From positions 1,860,001 through 1,924,000 of the forward strand of contig NZ_CP080492.1 in assembly GCF_019464495.1 (NCBI RefSeq): a stretch of 64,000 nucleotides of DNA. The letters are read 5' to 3'. This DNA comes from Leucobacter luti. GTDB taxonomy: Bacteria > Actinomycetota > Actinomycetes > Actinomycetales > Microbacteriaceae. Position numbers and translations under genes: made by a program. Under the pieces are notes generated by a model. That model had not been told where the DNA came from. It did no database searches and saw only the letters and a program-made list of their open reading frames with translations. Within the stretch, counting starts at the first letter, position 1. Each line of letters starts with the position of its first letter. Below, piece after piece: positions 8,591 to 22,976 of this stretch.

Positions 8591-9976
8591 CTACGCGCCG
8601 CGGAGGCGCGCAGCGAGGTAGGCGTGCAGCTCGGCGCGGGGTACACGCTCCTGCTGCATCGTGTCGCGCTCACGCACGGTTACCGCGTTGTCGTCGAGCG
8701 AGTCGAAATCGACCGTGACACAGAACGGCGTACCGATCTCGTCCTGGCGACGGTAGCGACGGCCGATTGCACCCGAATCGTCGAAGTCGACGTTCCAGTC
8801 CTCGCGAAGTTCCTGGGCGATTTCGCGCGCCGCAGGCGAAAGGGCCTCATTGCGGCTCAGCGGAAGCACGGCGACCTTCACGGGAGCGAGACGAGGATCG
8901 AGTGCGAGGAGCGTGCGCTTATCAGTGCCGCCCTTCGCATTCGGCACGTCCTCTTCGCGGTATGCATCGACGAGGAACGCCATGAGTGAACGGGTCAGGC
9001 CAGCAGCGGGCTCGATGACATACGGGGTGTAGCGCTCGTTCTTCGTCTGATCGAAGAATGCGAGATCCTTGCCCGAGTGCTCCGAGTGTGTGGTGAGGTC
9101 GAAGTTCGTGCGGTTCGCGATACCCTCGAGCTCGCCCCACTCGCTTCCGGTGAAGCCGAAGCGGTACTCAATGTCTGCAGTGCGCTTCGAGTAGTGCGAC
9201 AGCTTTTCTTTCGGGTGCTCGAAGAAGCGCAGGTTGTCCGCGTCGATACCCAGATCGGTGTACCAGCGCATGCGTTCGGCCATCCAGTACTCTTGCCACT
9301 CCTCGTCTGTGCCGGGCTCAACGAAGAACTCCATCTCCATCTGCTCAAACTCACGAGTGCGGAAAATGAAGTTGCCCGGAGTGATCTCGTTGCGGAAGCT
9401 CTTCCCAATCTGGCCAATGCCAAACGGCGGCTTCATGCGTGCGGCCTGGAGCACGTTTGCGAAGTTCACGAAGATGCCCTGCGCCGTTTCGGGGCGCAGG
9501 TAGTGCATCCCCGCCTCGTCGTCCACCGGCCCGAGATAGGTCTTCAGGAGGCCCGAGAAGGCGCGCGGCTCAGTCCACTGTCCGCGGGTGCCGCAGTTCA
9601 CGCAGACGATCTCGGCAAGGCCGTCCTTCGGCGCACGGCCCTTCTTCTCTTCGAACTCCTCAATGAGGTGGTCCTCGCGGTAGCGCTTGTGGCACTGCAG
9701 GCACTCGACGAGAGGGTCGCTGAATACCTCAACGTGTCCGGAGGCTTCCCACACGCGCTTCGGGAGGATCACGCTGGAGTCGATACCCACAACGTCATCA
9801 CGCTTTTGCACCATGGTCTTCCACCACTGGCGCTTGATGTTCTCCTTCAGCGCGGTTCCAAGGGGGCCGTAGTCCCATGCAGAGCGGGATCCGCCGTAGA
9901 TCTCACCCGCCTGGAAGACGAAGCCGCGGTGGCGGGCAAGGGCGATGACCTTATCAAGGCGGGACTGTTCAGCCAT
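8591..9976 (-). CDS. glyS: Glycine--tRNA ligase (single-chain class II)
   Basis: A 461-residue class II aminoacyl-tRNA synthetase that charges tRNA-Gly. The start [29 protein letters not shown] and [20 protein letters not shown] are diagnostic. Two pairs of cysteines (CLQCHKRY near residue 95 and CVNCGTRG near 130) form the family's zinc-binding insertion. The motif 2 region reads [12 protein letters not shown] and [25 protein letters not shown], and the C-terminal anticodon domain begins near [13 protein letters not shown]. The ATG at 9976 is the family start; an upstream extension to 10027 is not supported. It is a single-copy housekeeping gene, directly downstream of the rRNA operon on the same strand. 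Confidence 0.97.
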   Translation of the reverse strand: MAEQSRLDKVIALARHRGFVFQAGEIYGGSRSAWDYGPLGTALKENIKRQWWKTMVQKRDDVVGIDSSVILPKRVWEASGHVEVFSDPLVECLQCHKRYREDHLIEEFEEKKGRAPKDGLAEIVCVNCGTRGQWTEPRAFSGLLKTYLGPVDDEAGMHYLRPETAQGIFVNFANVLQAARMKPPFGIGQIGKSFRNEITPGNFIFRTREFEQMEMEFFVEPGTDEEWQEYWMAERMRWYTDLGIDADNLRFFEHPKEKLSHYSKRTADIEYRFGFTGSEWGELEGIANRTNFDLTTHSEHSGKDLAFFDQTKNERYTPYVIEPAAGLTRSLMAFLVDAYREEDVPNAKGGTDKRTLLALDPRLAPVKVAVLPLSRNEALSPAAREIAQELREDWNVDFDDSGAIGRRYRRQDEIGTPFCVTVDFDSLDDNAVTVRERDTMQQERVPRAELHAYLAARLRGA

Positions 9977-10180
9977 AATTCTTGTATCACTCCAAGGTGC
10001 AAGTGGGGATCTTGGGAACCGGCTCAAGCCGGCATCCGATCAGTCTACTCGCGTTCGCGCGAGGCTCCTGATTGGAGTGTGGCTCGGGTGTGGGGCACCC
10101 CAGTGCGGCGCACGCTGGGCCCCCGGTGGGGCGCCCGCGGCGAGCTGGTGTGGCACGGGGGTTGGGTGCCTAAAATGCGA

Positions 10181-10234
10181 AAAGCCCCAGAAGAGACACC
10201 CACCATCACTGGTGCGTGTTCTTCTGAGGCCTTT
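10181..10234 (-). terminator. rRNA operon terminator
   Basis: Read on the minus strand, a long hairpin (arms 10184-10194 and 10220-10230, GCCTCAGAAGA pairing with TCTTCTGGGGC, extended by ACACGCACCA against TGGTGGGTGT) is followed by TTTTC. It lies just past the 5S rRNA. Confidence 0.85.
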
Positions 10235-10243
10235 CTAAAAGGT

Positions 10244-10361
10244 GTCCGGCGGTGTCCTACTCTCCCACACCCTCCCGAGTGCAGTACCATCGGCGCAGTC
10301 AGTCTTAGCTTCCGGGTTCGGAATGTGACCGGGCGTTTCCCTGACGCTATAGCCGCCGTAA
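10244..10361 (-). rRNA. rrf: 5S ribosomal RNA
   Basis: The minus strand reads TTACGGCGGCTATAGCG, then the conserved CCGAACCCGGAAGCTAAG, and ends GGGAGAGTAGGACACCGCCG, so both ends pair as the 5S stem. Length is about 118 nt; ends are accurate to a few bases. It is the last gene of the rRNA operon. Confidence 0.93.
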
Positions 10362-10509
10362 CTCTATCAACTTGTCAACCACACCACCCCCACGAACGGT
10401 TCAACCGCCCATCAGGGAAAGTGTGTGGCCGCCCGTTGGGAACCACAAAGTGGACGCGAATACATCGTTACTGAAGAACTCATGCCCCCACACAATAGTG
10501 GGGATGAAA

Positions 10510-15577
<5,068 letters not shown>

Positions 15578-15860
15578 AATTACATGCCCACAAGCAGCGG
15601 AATAAGCCACCCATGAACGAGTTCAACCTGACAAAACGAACATCATTACTGACGTTCATATAATTTGTCCAAAAGGAATCGCCATCAACCAAGAAAACTT
15701 GGCGACGGGATAAAATTGGCACTTGACAATAAAGTGCACACTATTGAGTTCTCAAAGACCAGACACCACCCGTCAGAACCCTCACGGCCCTTCCGAACGG
15801 CAACCTGTCTAGCTTAGCACAAGAAACTTGCGCTGCTCGCATTCCTATAAGCCGGACCGC
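15578..15860 (-). promoter_or_regulatory. rRNA operon leader and probable promoter region
   Basis: Upstream of 16S, the minus strand carries TTTGAGAACTCAATAGTG (15739-15756), the typical actinobacterial rrn leader box that recurs in the 16S-23S spacer. Further upstream, near 15806-15820, the minus strand reads TTGTGCTAAGCTAGACAGG; TAAGCT is a candidate -10, but I see no good -35, so the exact start is open. Confidence 0.45.
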
Positions 15861-15916
15861 TCAGCTTCTGCCTCGCTGCCCGGCTCCGTTGCGGTGACAA
15901 GGGAATAGATTACGTG

Positions 15917-16225
15917 GATCCACCCCCACCCGCAAACCACACCCACATCTCGGGCGCGCCCCCGCATAAAACCGCCACTTTTCACAAACCACCCACACCA
16001 CACCACCCACCCCACACCCACCACCCACACCCCAAAAGCCCAGCAAAACACCCCCACACCCCCACATCCCGGGCGCGCCCACACACGGCAGACCAGCGAC
16101 GCCCCCAGGCAGCAACGCTTCAGAGAGAGCTCCCGCGCTCAAGAGTCGAAACACGAACCGAACAACCCCCGACGCCACATCACTCCCCCACGGACACACA
16201 CCAAGCACGCACCCAAAGCACCCCC
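15917..16225. repeat. C/A-rich low-complexity tract with a 20-bp direct repeat
   Basis: About 300 bp with no convincing gene; its open frames are Pro/His/Thr low-complexity and look like composition artefacts. Between 15917 and 16060 the plus strand is built of CCCAC/CCACA/CACC units (G/T-rich on the other strand). Two near-identical 20-mers (CCCACATCTCGGGCGCGCCC at 15942 and a one-base variant at 16061) frame the densest part. It lies between the aldehyde dehydrogenase terminator and the rRNA leader. Confidence 0.6.
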
Positions 16226-16230
16226 ACACA

Positions 16231-16271
16231 CACCAGTGGCCGCCGCTCACGGAGAGCGACGGCCACTGGTG
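16231..16271 (-). terminator. Hairpin terminator of aldehyde dehydrogenase
   Basis: A perfect 12-bp inverted repeat (CACCAGTGGCCG at 16231-16242 and its complement at 16260-16271) with a small inner stem CGCTC/GAGCG lies 39 bp past the stop of the minus-strand gene. Confidence 0.8.
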
Positions 16272-16309
16272 GCACACGAGGCACTATGCGGGATGCGTCC
16301 CCGCCAGCA

Positions 16310-17686
16310 CTACTTGGCTACGAAGAACAACCGCTTGTTCGAGAACTCGCCGATTCCGAGCGGGCCCATCTCGCGGCCGAAGCCGGAGCGCTTCACACCG
16401 CCGAACGGCAGCTCAGCGGCCTCAGCAGCGATGATATTGACGTGCGCCATGCCGACCTCGAGCTTCGCTGCGACGCGGGTCGCGCGTGCCTCGTCGGTCG
16501 AGAATACCGATCCGCCAAGGCCGAGCGCGCAGTCGTTCGCGAGCTCGAGCGCCTCTTCGTCGCTGTGCACCTTGTACACGGTGGCGACGGGCCCGAAGAT
16601 CTCCTCGCGATACGACTCGGAGTCGCGCGGCACACCCGTGAGCACTGCCGGCGAGTAGTACGCGGAGGGTCCGTCGCTCAGCACGCCGCCGGCCTCGAGG
16701 GTCGCTCCCTCGGAGAGCGCCTTCTGCACCTGCGCGTGGACGGTCTCGGCGGCAGCCCGGCTAGACAGGGGCTGGAACTCGCCCTCTCCCAGCGTCATGG
16801 GGTCGCCTGGCACCAGCCCGGTGGCGAGCTTCTTCAGCTCGGCAACGAACTCGTCATAGATATCCGCCATCACGATGAGGCGCTTGTTCGAGTTACACAC
16901 CTGGCCACCGTTATACGTGCGGAAACCCCACGCGTCAGCGGCAACTGCGGCGACATCATCACTGTCGAGCACCACCATCGGGTCAATGCCACCCAGTTCG
17001 AGCACCGCCTTCTTCAGGTGGGTACCGGCCTGAGCGCCAATGATGGCACCGGCCCGCTCGGAACCGGTGAGGGAGACACCCTGCACGCGCGGATCAGCGA
17101 TCATGGTTGCGATCTGGTCGTGCGAGGCGAACACATTCTGGTAGCCGCCCACGGGAACGCCGGCCTGCTCCATGATCTCCTGGATTGTCAGTGCGGAGCG
17201 CGCGCAGATGTCTGCATGCTTCAGGATGATCGTGTTGCCGAGCAGCAGGTTCGGAGCTGCGAAACGCGCAACCTGGTAGTAGGGGAAGTTCCACGGCATA
17301 ACGCCGAGCAGCGCGCCGATCGGCAGGTGCTCGATGACCGCCTTGCCTGGAATGGTGCTCGGGATCTCGCTGTCGGTGATGAGGCTGGGCCCGTAGACCG
17401 CGTAGTAGTCGATGATCGCCGTGGCGAACTCCACCTCGTCGATCGACTCGGCAAGTGACTTGCCCATCTCTACAGCGATGAGGTGCGCAAGCTCGTCCTT
17501 GCGCTCCTCGAACAGTTCAGCAACGCGCTTCACCACGGCAGCGCGCTCTTGCACGCTCCGCTCGCGCCACTCCCGGTACGCGGAGTCCGCTGCCGTGAGC
17601 GTCTGCTCGATCTGTCCGTCCGTTGCGGATTCGAAGGTCTCGACAATCTCGCCCGTCGCTGGGTTCTGAACTCGATACTTCGCCAT
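16310..17686 (-). CDS. NAD(P)-dependent aldehyde dehydrogenase, succinate-semialdehyde dehydrogenase-like
   Basis: A 458-residue ALDH-family enzyme that oxidises an aldehyde to the acid. Family marks are MPWNFPYYQVARFAAPNLLLGN (substrate entry and NAD site), SLTGSERAGA, the base Glu in LELGGIDPMVVL, the catalytic Cys in YNGGQVCNSNKRLIV, and EIFGPVATVYKV. The short length and the absence of an N-terminal extension match GabD1/Sad-type enzymes of actinobacteria, so succinate semialdehyde is the best guess. It is transcribed alone with its own terminator. The APC permease gene upstream on the same strand might supply an amine or amino acid substrate. Confidence 0.87.
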   Translation of the reverse strand: MAKYRVQNPATGEIVETFESATDGQIEQTLTAADSAYREWRERSVQERAAVVKRVAELFEERKDELAHLIAVEMGKSLAESIDEVEFATAIIDYYAVYGPSLITDSEIPSTIPGKAVIEHLPIGALLGVMPWNFPYYQVARFAAPNLLLGNTIILKHADICARSALTIQEIMEQAGVPVGGYQNVFASHDQIATMIADPRVQGVSLTGSERAGAIIGAQAGTHLKKAVLELGGIDPMVVLDSDDVAAVAADAWGFRTYNGGQVCNSNKRLIVMADIYDEFVAELKKLATGLVPGDPMTLGEGEFQPLSSRAAAETVHAQVQKALSEGATLEAGGVLSDGPSAYYSPAVLTGVPRDSESYREEIFGPVATVYKVHSDEEALELANDCALGLGGSVFSTDEARATRVAAKLEVGMAHVNIIAAEAAELPFGGVKRSGFGREMGPLGIGEFSNKRLFFVAK

Positions 17687-17924
17687 TATTTATCGTTTCC
17701 TGTCTAGTGTTCAGCGCGCAGATGTCTGCGCACGTCTCCTATCGTCCCACTCGCGCGGGGCACGCGCCAGAAACTCGAGCAGAAACTGCGGCGGCGAGGC
17801 AGAGAGAATGCTCGCGCCAGGAGAAACACTGAGCAGTGGGCGGGGCGTCGGATCGCTCACGCGTCCCGGCGCTCCGCCCACAGTCGCCGCTTACAGTCGC
17901 CGCTCACGCAGCGCGGCGTCGCTG

Positions 17925-19433
17925 TTACCGCACGGACACCTGCCCGGTGCGACGGCGGATTTCGTCGGCCACGTGCCTCGCGTCACCCGAGGGCGCATCC
18001 GACAGGCGATCCGGCCGGGCGATGAAGAGGTAGGCGAGCCCGGAGATGAGGACGACCCCCAGGCCGAGCAGCACGACCCAGTCGGTGAAGAAGTCCCCGC
18101 TCTCCCCCGGCTTGGCCAGCAGGTACATCGCGAACAGACCGTACGCGAGCGCCAGCACGTTCACAACAATGCCCAGCTTGCCGAGCGAGAAGGGACCAGC
18201 TGGGCGCCAGCCCTGGAAGCGCTGCTTCAGCGAGGCAAACACGACCATCTGGAAGGCGAGGTAGATACCGAGGATCGCGAAGGACGTCACCGAGAACAGG
18301 ATGCCCTCATTGAAGTAGATGAGCACGCAGATCAACGCAGGCACGGTGCAGGCGACGATCAGCGCATTGGTCGGCACCTTGTTGCGCTCGGACACCTTCG
18401 ATAGCCACCGGTGGCCAGGCAGCATGCCATCACGCGCGAAGGAGTAGAGCAGACGGCTCGCGGCCGCCTGCAAACTCAGCACGCAGGAGATGAACGCGAG
18501 GATCGCGACGCAGAGGAACACCTTCGCGCCAGCGGTGCCGAGCGTTGCTTCCAAGATCGCGGGGATCGGATCCCCCTCCTTGCCAGCGACGATGTCTTCG
18601 AGATTGGGTGCAGCAAGCACGTAGCCAGCGAAGGAGAACAGCGCAGACACCGCACCGACGAGGATTGTCATGATCATGGCACGCGGGATCCGACGAGCTG
18701 GATCCGCCACCTCTTCAGCGACGTCCCCGCAGGCTTCAAAGCCGTAGAACAAGAACAGACCAGCGAGCGCAGAGGCGAAGAACACGGGGACATAGGATCC
18801 GTCTCCCTCGGTGCCCATCGAGTCGAAGAACACGCTGAACGAGTGGTGGCGCTGGAAGAGGAGCAGGTAGAGTCCCAGTCCGATCACGCCGATGAGCTCG
18901 GCGAACAGGCCGATTCGAGCGATGCGTGCCAGCCACTTCGTGCCAGAGAAGTTGATCGCGAGCGCGAGCAGCAGCAAGCCGAGCGCGATGAACAGGGTGC
19001 TCGCAGGGGTGAGTTCGATCCCGAGCAGACTCGTGACGAAGCCAGCACCAAACTCGGAGACAGCGGTGATCGTAACGATCATCGCCCAGATATACACCCA
19101 GGCAGCGAGCCACGCGTAGCGGCGGCCCCAGAGCCGGCGGGCCCACGGGTAGATACCGCCGTGGATCGGGTACTGGGACACGACTTCGCCGAACACCAGG
19201 GCAACGAGCATCTGCCCACACGCGACAATCACGATCCACCAAATCGAGGGCGGGCCGCCCGTTGCGAGCGCAGTTGCGAAGAGGGAATAGACGCCCACGA
19301 GGGGCGAGAGGTAGGTGAAGCCGAGAGCGAAGTTCGCCCACAGACTCATCGAGCGATCAAACTTGCCCTCGTAGCCCAGAACGGCGAGGTGTTCCTCGTC
19401 GGCGAGGCGACCGGGAGTTGGTGCATCGGACAT
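17925..19433 (-). CDS. APC superfamily amino acid permease
   Basis: A 502-residue transporter with about 12-14 membrane segments. The N-terminal LGYEGKFDRSMSLWANFALGFTYLSP and SLFATALATGGPPSIWW are typical of the amino acid/GABA/choline permease branch of the APC superfamily, as is FYGFEACGDVAEEVADPARRIPRAM in the middle, which corresponds to the conserved GFE...E.KNP..NIP..I region. The start at 19433 has AAGGA seven bases upstream; the longer upstream frame lacks a site. Substrate specificity is unknown. The neighbouring semialdehyde dehydrogenase is compatible with GABA or polyamine-derived uptake, but that is inference. Confidence 0.88.
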   Translation of the reverse strand: MSDAPTPGRLADEEHLAVLGYEGKFDRSMSLWANFALGFTYLSPLVGVYSLFATALATGGPPSIWWIVIVACGQMLVALVFGEVVSQYPIHGGIYPWARRLWGRRYAWLAAWVYIWAMIVTITAVSEFGAGFVTSLLGIELTPASTLFIALGLLLLALAINFSGTKWLARIARIGLFAELIGVIGLGLYLLLFQRHHSFSVFFDSMGTEGDGSYVPVFFASALAGLFLFYGFEACGDVAEEVADPARRIPRAMIMTILVGAVSALFSFAGYVLAAPNLEDIVAGKEGDPIPAILEATLGTAGAKVFLCVAILAFISCVLSLQAAASRLLYSFARDGMLPGHRWLSKVSERNKVPTNALIVACTVPALICVLIYFNEGILFSVTSFAILGIYLAFQMVVFASLKQRFQGWRPAGPFSLGKLGIVVNVLALAYGLFAMYLLAKPGESGDFFTDWVVLLGLGVVLISGLAYLFIARPDRLSDAPSGDARHVADEIRRRTGQVSVR

Positions 19434-19565
19434 GTTGGTTTCCTTTCGGATCGGCATTGATCCTGGCGGCGCGATCCGCCCCCACGCGAGTGAGCATAGA
19501 GCAGGATCGGCGCCACGGCCTACACCGCGCTGCACAGTGTGCGCTGTTCCGGGTGTGCATCCGCT

Positions 19566-20567
19566 TCACCAGCGGTTGTGGACGGCCTCCGCCCAGCCCG
19601 CAATACCCGCAAACGAGATCGCAGATCCAGCGGCAGTGGTGAACGTTCCCGCCCACTCTCCGAAGCACTGATCGGTGCGGCCGGAGAGCACGAGGAGGTT
19701 CGTCCGGCTGCGCTTCACGTGGAACGGCGTCAACACCGCCTCAAGCCCACCGCCACTTACTCGCCACGGTGCCCGCCACTGCGCGAGGTCATATTCCCAC
19801 TCGGTTTCACCGTGGATCTTGTGCAGTTGGCCGTCGATGAAAAACGCGTTCTCCGAGACTCCGGTGCCGGCGGTCCACTGCGCACCCACTTGCACACCGA
19901 TCACGTGGCCGTCACTGCGGCCGGATCCTGCGCCCCAGTTCCAGGAGATGTTGTAGGGCCACCGACCGCGACCGTGATCGAGCACCGCCCAGCTCTCCCC
20001 CTCGGGCAATCGCACCTCTGCACCGTCGAGCCGCAGCGTGCCGGTTGCCGGGCGCGCGACGTCTTTGACGGTGTATTGGAACCGGGTATCGCTCCACGGA
20101 ACTGCGAGCGCGAGGCGCTCGTGCCCCGGCGGTAGCGCGGCGAACACGTTAAATTCGACATCCGGAATCTCAGCTTGGATTCTGGTGCCGCCCGCTTCCT
20201 CCGTGATCTCAATCTCGAGCTCTTTCGCGCGTGTCCAGGAGGGACCGTATTCAAGTCGTGCAGCAAGCACCGTGTCGCGCGGCGGGATGACCGTGGCGGT
20301 GCGCCCCCACTCGCGGCCAGTTGCGCGCTCAAGCACCCATACTTCCGGCACGCAGGCGTAGTCGATCGACGAGACCGTCGCCGCGAGGATGTGCGTCGGG
20401 GTGATGACGTTCCAGTACTCCCATCGCTTGGTGCGTCCGCGGCCAGCGCCCAACGCACTCGTGTCGATGATGGGCTGAGGGGCCCATCCCACGGCGGCGC
20501 GGTTCAGGCGGCCGTTGGCGCCCACGAGCGTGGTGGGCGCGGCAATCCCCGGCTCGCGGATCACCAC
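19566..20567 (-). CDS. DUF2804 domain protein
   Basis: A 333-residue soluble protein of the DUF2804 family, which occurs in many actinobacteria and gammaproteobacteria. Typical stretches are KRWEYWNVITPTHILAATVSSIDYA, VLDHGRGRWPYNISWNWGAGSG and GVQVGAQWTAGTGVSENAFFIDGQLHKI. The fold is probably a lipocalin-like beta structure similar to other lipid-binding DUFs; no catalytic residues are assigned. It starts 5 bp downstream of the hydroxyacid dehydrogenase stop, so the two are cotranscribed. Confidence 0.85.
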   Translation of the reverse strand: MVIREPGIAAPTTLVGANGRLNRAAVGWAPQPIIDTSALGAGRGRTKRWEYWNVITPTHILAATVSSIDYACVPEVWVLERATGREWGRTATVIPPRDTVLAARLEYGPSWTRAKELEIEITEEAGGTRIQAEIPDVEFNVFAALPPGHERLALAVPWSDTRFQYTVKDVARPATGTLRLDGAEVRLPEGESWAVLDHGRGRWPYNISWNWGAGSGRSDGHVIGVQVGAQWTAGTGVSENAFFIDGQLHKIHGETEWEYDLAQWRAPWRVSGGGLEAVLTPFHVKRSRTNLLVLSGRTDQCFGEWAGTFTTAAGSAISFAGIAGWAEAVHNRW

Positions 20568-20571
20568 GTGG

Positions 20572-21510
20572 TTATGCCCAGTCGCCGATCACGAGGTTCT
20601 CGGGGCGCTCGCCAGCCTGCAACCGGCCGATCTGGCGCCGGATCAGCGCCGCCATGCGCGGCAGCATCGCCGTTGAGTCCCCACCAACATGCGGACTGAT
20701 CAGCGTGTTCGGGCAGTCCCACAGCGGGTGGTCGGCGGGCAGCGGCTCTGGATCGGTCACGTCGAGCGCAGCCCGGATGCGGCCAGCCTGCAGCTCAGCG
20801 ACGAGCGCCTCAGTATCGACGACCGGGCCGCGCGCCACGTTCACGAGCAGGGCACCGTCCGGCAGCGCCGCGAGCTCGGCTGCGCCGAACATGCCGTGCG
20901 TCTCGGCGGTGAGCGGCACCGCGATCATCACCACTTCGGCTTCAGCGAGCGCTTCCGCAAGCTCAGCAAAGCCACGCACCGCGACCGTTTCGCCCGCCAG
21001 GTTCTGCTCCTCGCGTGCCGTGCGTGCGATGCGGGTGATGTGCGTCTCAAAGCCGGCGAGCCTGGCCTCGATGGCTTTCGAGACCCCTCCGTAGCCCACA
21101 AGCAGCACGCGGCGATCAGCGATACTCGGATACGAGCGCAGCTCCCAGCGGTGTGCATCGCCAGCGCGCACGAAATCGGGGATCCCACGCTGTGCGGCGA
21201 GCGCGAGTCCAAGCGCGAGCTCCGCCGTTGACGCCTCGTGCACGGTCGCTGCGTTCGCGAGCGGCACCCCAGCAGGGAGGTACTTTTCGGCACCGTTGTA
21301 GCCGATCGACTGCCACTGCACCAGACGCGCGTTCACTGCGGCGAGCGCCGCGAGCTGCCGGTTCCCGCCCCAGTACGGCGGGACGACGATGTCGATACTG
21401 GAGCGGGGAGCGTCCCCGGCGAGATCCCACTCGACAAACTCGACGTCTGGCACCTCCCCGATCGCTTCGCGCAGACCTTCGGCGGGCAGGGAGACAACCA
21501 AGTCACTCAT
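20572..21510 (-). CDS. D-isomer-specific 2-hydroxyacid dehydrogenase
   Basis: A 312-residue NAD(P)-dependent dehydrogenase acting on a D-2-hydroxy acid or 2-keto acid. The Rossmann motif is RVLLVGYGGVSKAIEARLAG; the catalytic Arg is in LLVNVARGPVVDTEAL, the Glu in DVTDPEPLPADHPLW, and the His in LISPHVGGD. The substrate is unknown. The start at 21510 (MSDLVVSLP) is chosen because the residues upstream are not family-like; this leaves only 34 bp to the divergent lipoprotein gene. It is followed by DUF2804 in the same transcript. Confidence 0.9.
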   Translation of the reverse strand: MSDLVVSLPAEGLREAIGEVPDVEFVEWDLAGDAPRSSIDIVVPPYWGGNRQLAALAAVNARLVQWQSIGYNGAEKYLPAGVPLANAATVHEASTAELALGLALAAQRGIPDFVRAGDAHRWELRSYPSIADRRVLLVGYGGVSKAIEARLAGFETHITRIARTAREEQNLAGETVAVRGFAELAEALAEAEVVMIAVPLTAETHGMFGAAELAALPDGALLVNVARGPVVDTEALVAELQAGRIRAALDVTDPEPLPADHPLWDCPNTLISPHVGGDSTAMLPRMAALIRRQIGRLQAGERPENLVIGDWA

Positions 21511-21544
21511 GCCCCGAGTGTACCGGGGCCATAGCATCGTCACT

Positions 21545-22384
21545 ATGCATCATTCGCGCCGCACCTCTGTTCCAGCGTTCACCGCGGTACTCGCAGCCGT
21601 GGTACTGGGGCTTGTCGGGTGCGCAGCCGCCGATCCGGATGCACCCCGCTCCGCCGAGATCGCGCTGCCTCCTGTGGACGCGGTGCCTGATTATCAGCTC
21701 GGCGGAGCCTATGAGCCTGAAACAGCGGTCACGCTGGTGGCACGGGATCGCACCGCGGCTCCGGATCCCACCCGCTACTCCATCTGCTACGTGAACGGCT
21801 TCCAGACCCAACCGGGCGAACTCGAGATCTGGCCGGAGAACGCGCTGTTGCGTACGGCAGACGGTGCGACGGTGGTTGACCCCGCGTGGCCGGACGAGGT
21901 GCTGCTTGACACCAGTTCGGCCACGCAGCGGGCCGAGATTCTCGCGATCGTGCAACCGTGGATCGTCGGCTGCGCTGCGTCCGGGTTCGACGCGGTGGAG
22001 TTCGACAATCTGGATTCATACACGCGCTCAGACGGGGCGCTCACGCTGGCCGACAACCTCGCGCTCGCAACTGATCTGGTCGCCTCCGCCCATGAGGCAG
22101 GTCTCGCAGCTGGCCAGAAGAATGCTGCGGAAGATGCCACAGAGCTACACGATCGGGCCGGCTTCGACTTCGCGGTGACCGAGACATGCGCCGCCTACCG
22201 GGAGTGCGCCGCTTTCACTGAGGTGTATGCCGGCCACGTGATTGACATCGAGTACACTGATTTCCTTCCGCGCACCTTTGCTGAGATGTGCGACGATGCG
22301 GAGTCCCCGCCCGCAATGGTCCTGCGGGATCGGGAGCTCACGTCGCCGGAGCACGCGGGCTATGTCTTCGAGCGCTGCGCCTAG
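21545..22384 (+). CDS. Endo-alpha-1,4-polygalactosaminidase-like (GH114) lipoprotein
   Basis: A 279-residue exported lipoprotein. Residues 1-25 form a signal with lipobox VLGLVGC, so the mature protein is attached to the outer face of the membrane by a Cys lipid. The catalytic TIM-barrel fold of GH114 is recognised from YSICYVNGFQTQP, the acid FDAVEFDNLDSY, and GLAAGQKNAAED. GH114 enzymes cut alpha-1,4-linked polygalactosamine, a component of some polysaccharide matrices. Three Cys late in the sequence (ETCAAYRECAAF) probably form disulphides. It is convergent with the PNPOx-like gene, 27 bp away. Confidence 0.85.
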   Translation: MHHSRRTSVPAFTAVLAAVVLGLVGCAAADPDAPRSAEIALPPVDAVPDYQLGGAYEPETAVTLVARDRTAAPDPTRYSICYVNGFQTQPGELEIWPENALLRTADGATVVDPAWPDEVLLDTSSATQRAEILAIVQPWIVGCAASGFDAVEFDNLDSYTRSDGALTLADNLALATDLVASAHEAGLAAGQKNAAEDATELHDRAGFDFAVTETCAAYRECAAFTEVYAGHVIDIEYTDFLPRTFAEMCDDAESPPAMVLRDRELTSPEHAGYVFERCA

Positions 22385-22411
22385 CCAGCGAGCGAATCAC
22401 TGGCGATCGGC

Positions 22412-22972
22412 TCAGCCGGCCGGCGTTGCCACTGGCTCATGCGCCCAACCGAGCTCGCCCAGCCGATACTCGATCCGCGTGTGCTGCCGATCCTCGCGCG
22501 CTTGCATGAACTCGAACTCAGTGGGCCGGAGCGCATAGCGCTGCCACTCGAGATTCGGCTCCCCCGTGTAGCTCGGGCGCTCACGCCAGTCGCGCTGCGA
22601 GGCGTCCTCGGAGAGCGGGATGGCGTCACCTGTGACTCGCACCTGCCTGCCCGACTCGCGCCAGAAGAACAGCATCGACGCACGCGGATTGGCCGCGAGT
22701 TCGAGCCCCTTCCGCGAGGTGCGGTGTGTGGAAAAGTGGTAGCCGTCAGCGTCAAGGTCTTTAAGGATCAGCGTGCGCACGGCGGGGAGGCCGTCAGCGC
22801 GGACGGTCGCAAACGCCATCGCGTGCGGCTGGCGTGCCCCGCTCGCAATCGCCTCGTCGAGCCACGCGCGAAAGAGCGCATCTGGATGCTGCGGAAGCCC
22901 CGTCGTGTCGAGCACGGGAAGCGGGTTCGGGAACGCGGGCAGTGTGCGGAGACGTGACTCGAGATCGCTCAT
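22412..22972 (-). CDS. Pyridoxamine 5'-phosphate oxidase (PNPOx)-like flavoprotein
   Basis: A 186-residue split-barrel FMN protein. The N-terminal half has the PdxH pattern MAFATVRADGLPAVRTLILKDLDADGYHFSTHRTSRKGLELAANPRASMLFFW, binding FMN through the RTLILK and HTSRKG-like stretch. The C-terminus has only a shortened version of the PdxH dimer motif (LRPTEFEFMQAREDRQHTRIEYR instead of the usual RLHDR), and the protein is about 25 residues shorter than typical PdxH. It may be a pyridoxine-phosphate oxidase or a related flavin reductase. It starts 4 bp past the AraC regulator stop, in one transcript. Confidence 0.75.
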   Translation of the reverse strand: MSDLESRLRTLPAFPNPLPVLDTTGLPQHPDALFRAWLDEAIASGARQPHAMAFATVRADGLPAVRTLILKDLDADGYHFSTHRTSRKGLELAANPRASMLFFWRESGRQVRVTGDAIPLSEDASQRDWRERPSYTGEPNLEWQRYALRPTEFEFMQAREDRQHTRIEYRLGELGWAHEPVATPAG

Positions 22973-22976
22973 GGCC

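Noticed and set aside
15914..17458. Long plus-strand open frame across the low-complexity tract and the aldehyde dehydrogenase
   Set aside because: It is antisense to a clear ALDH gene and its N-terminal part is Pro/His low-complexity; no family similarity.
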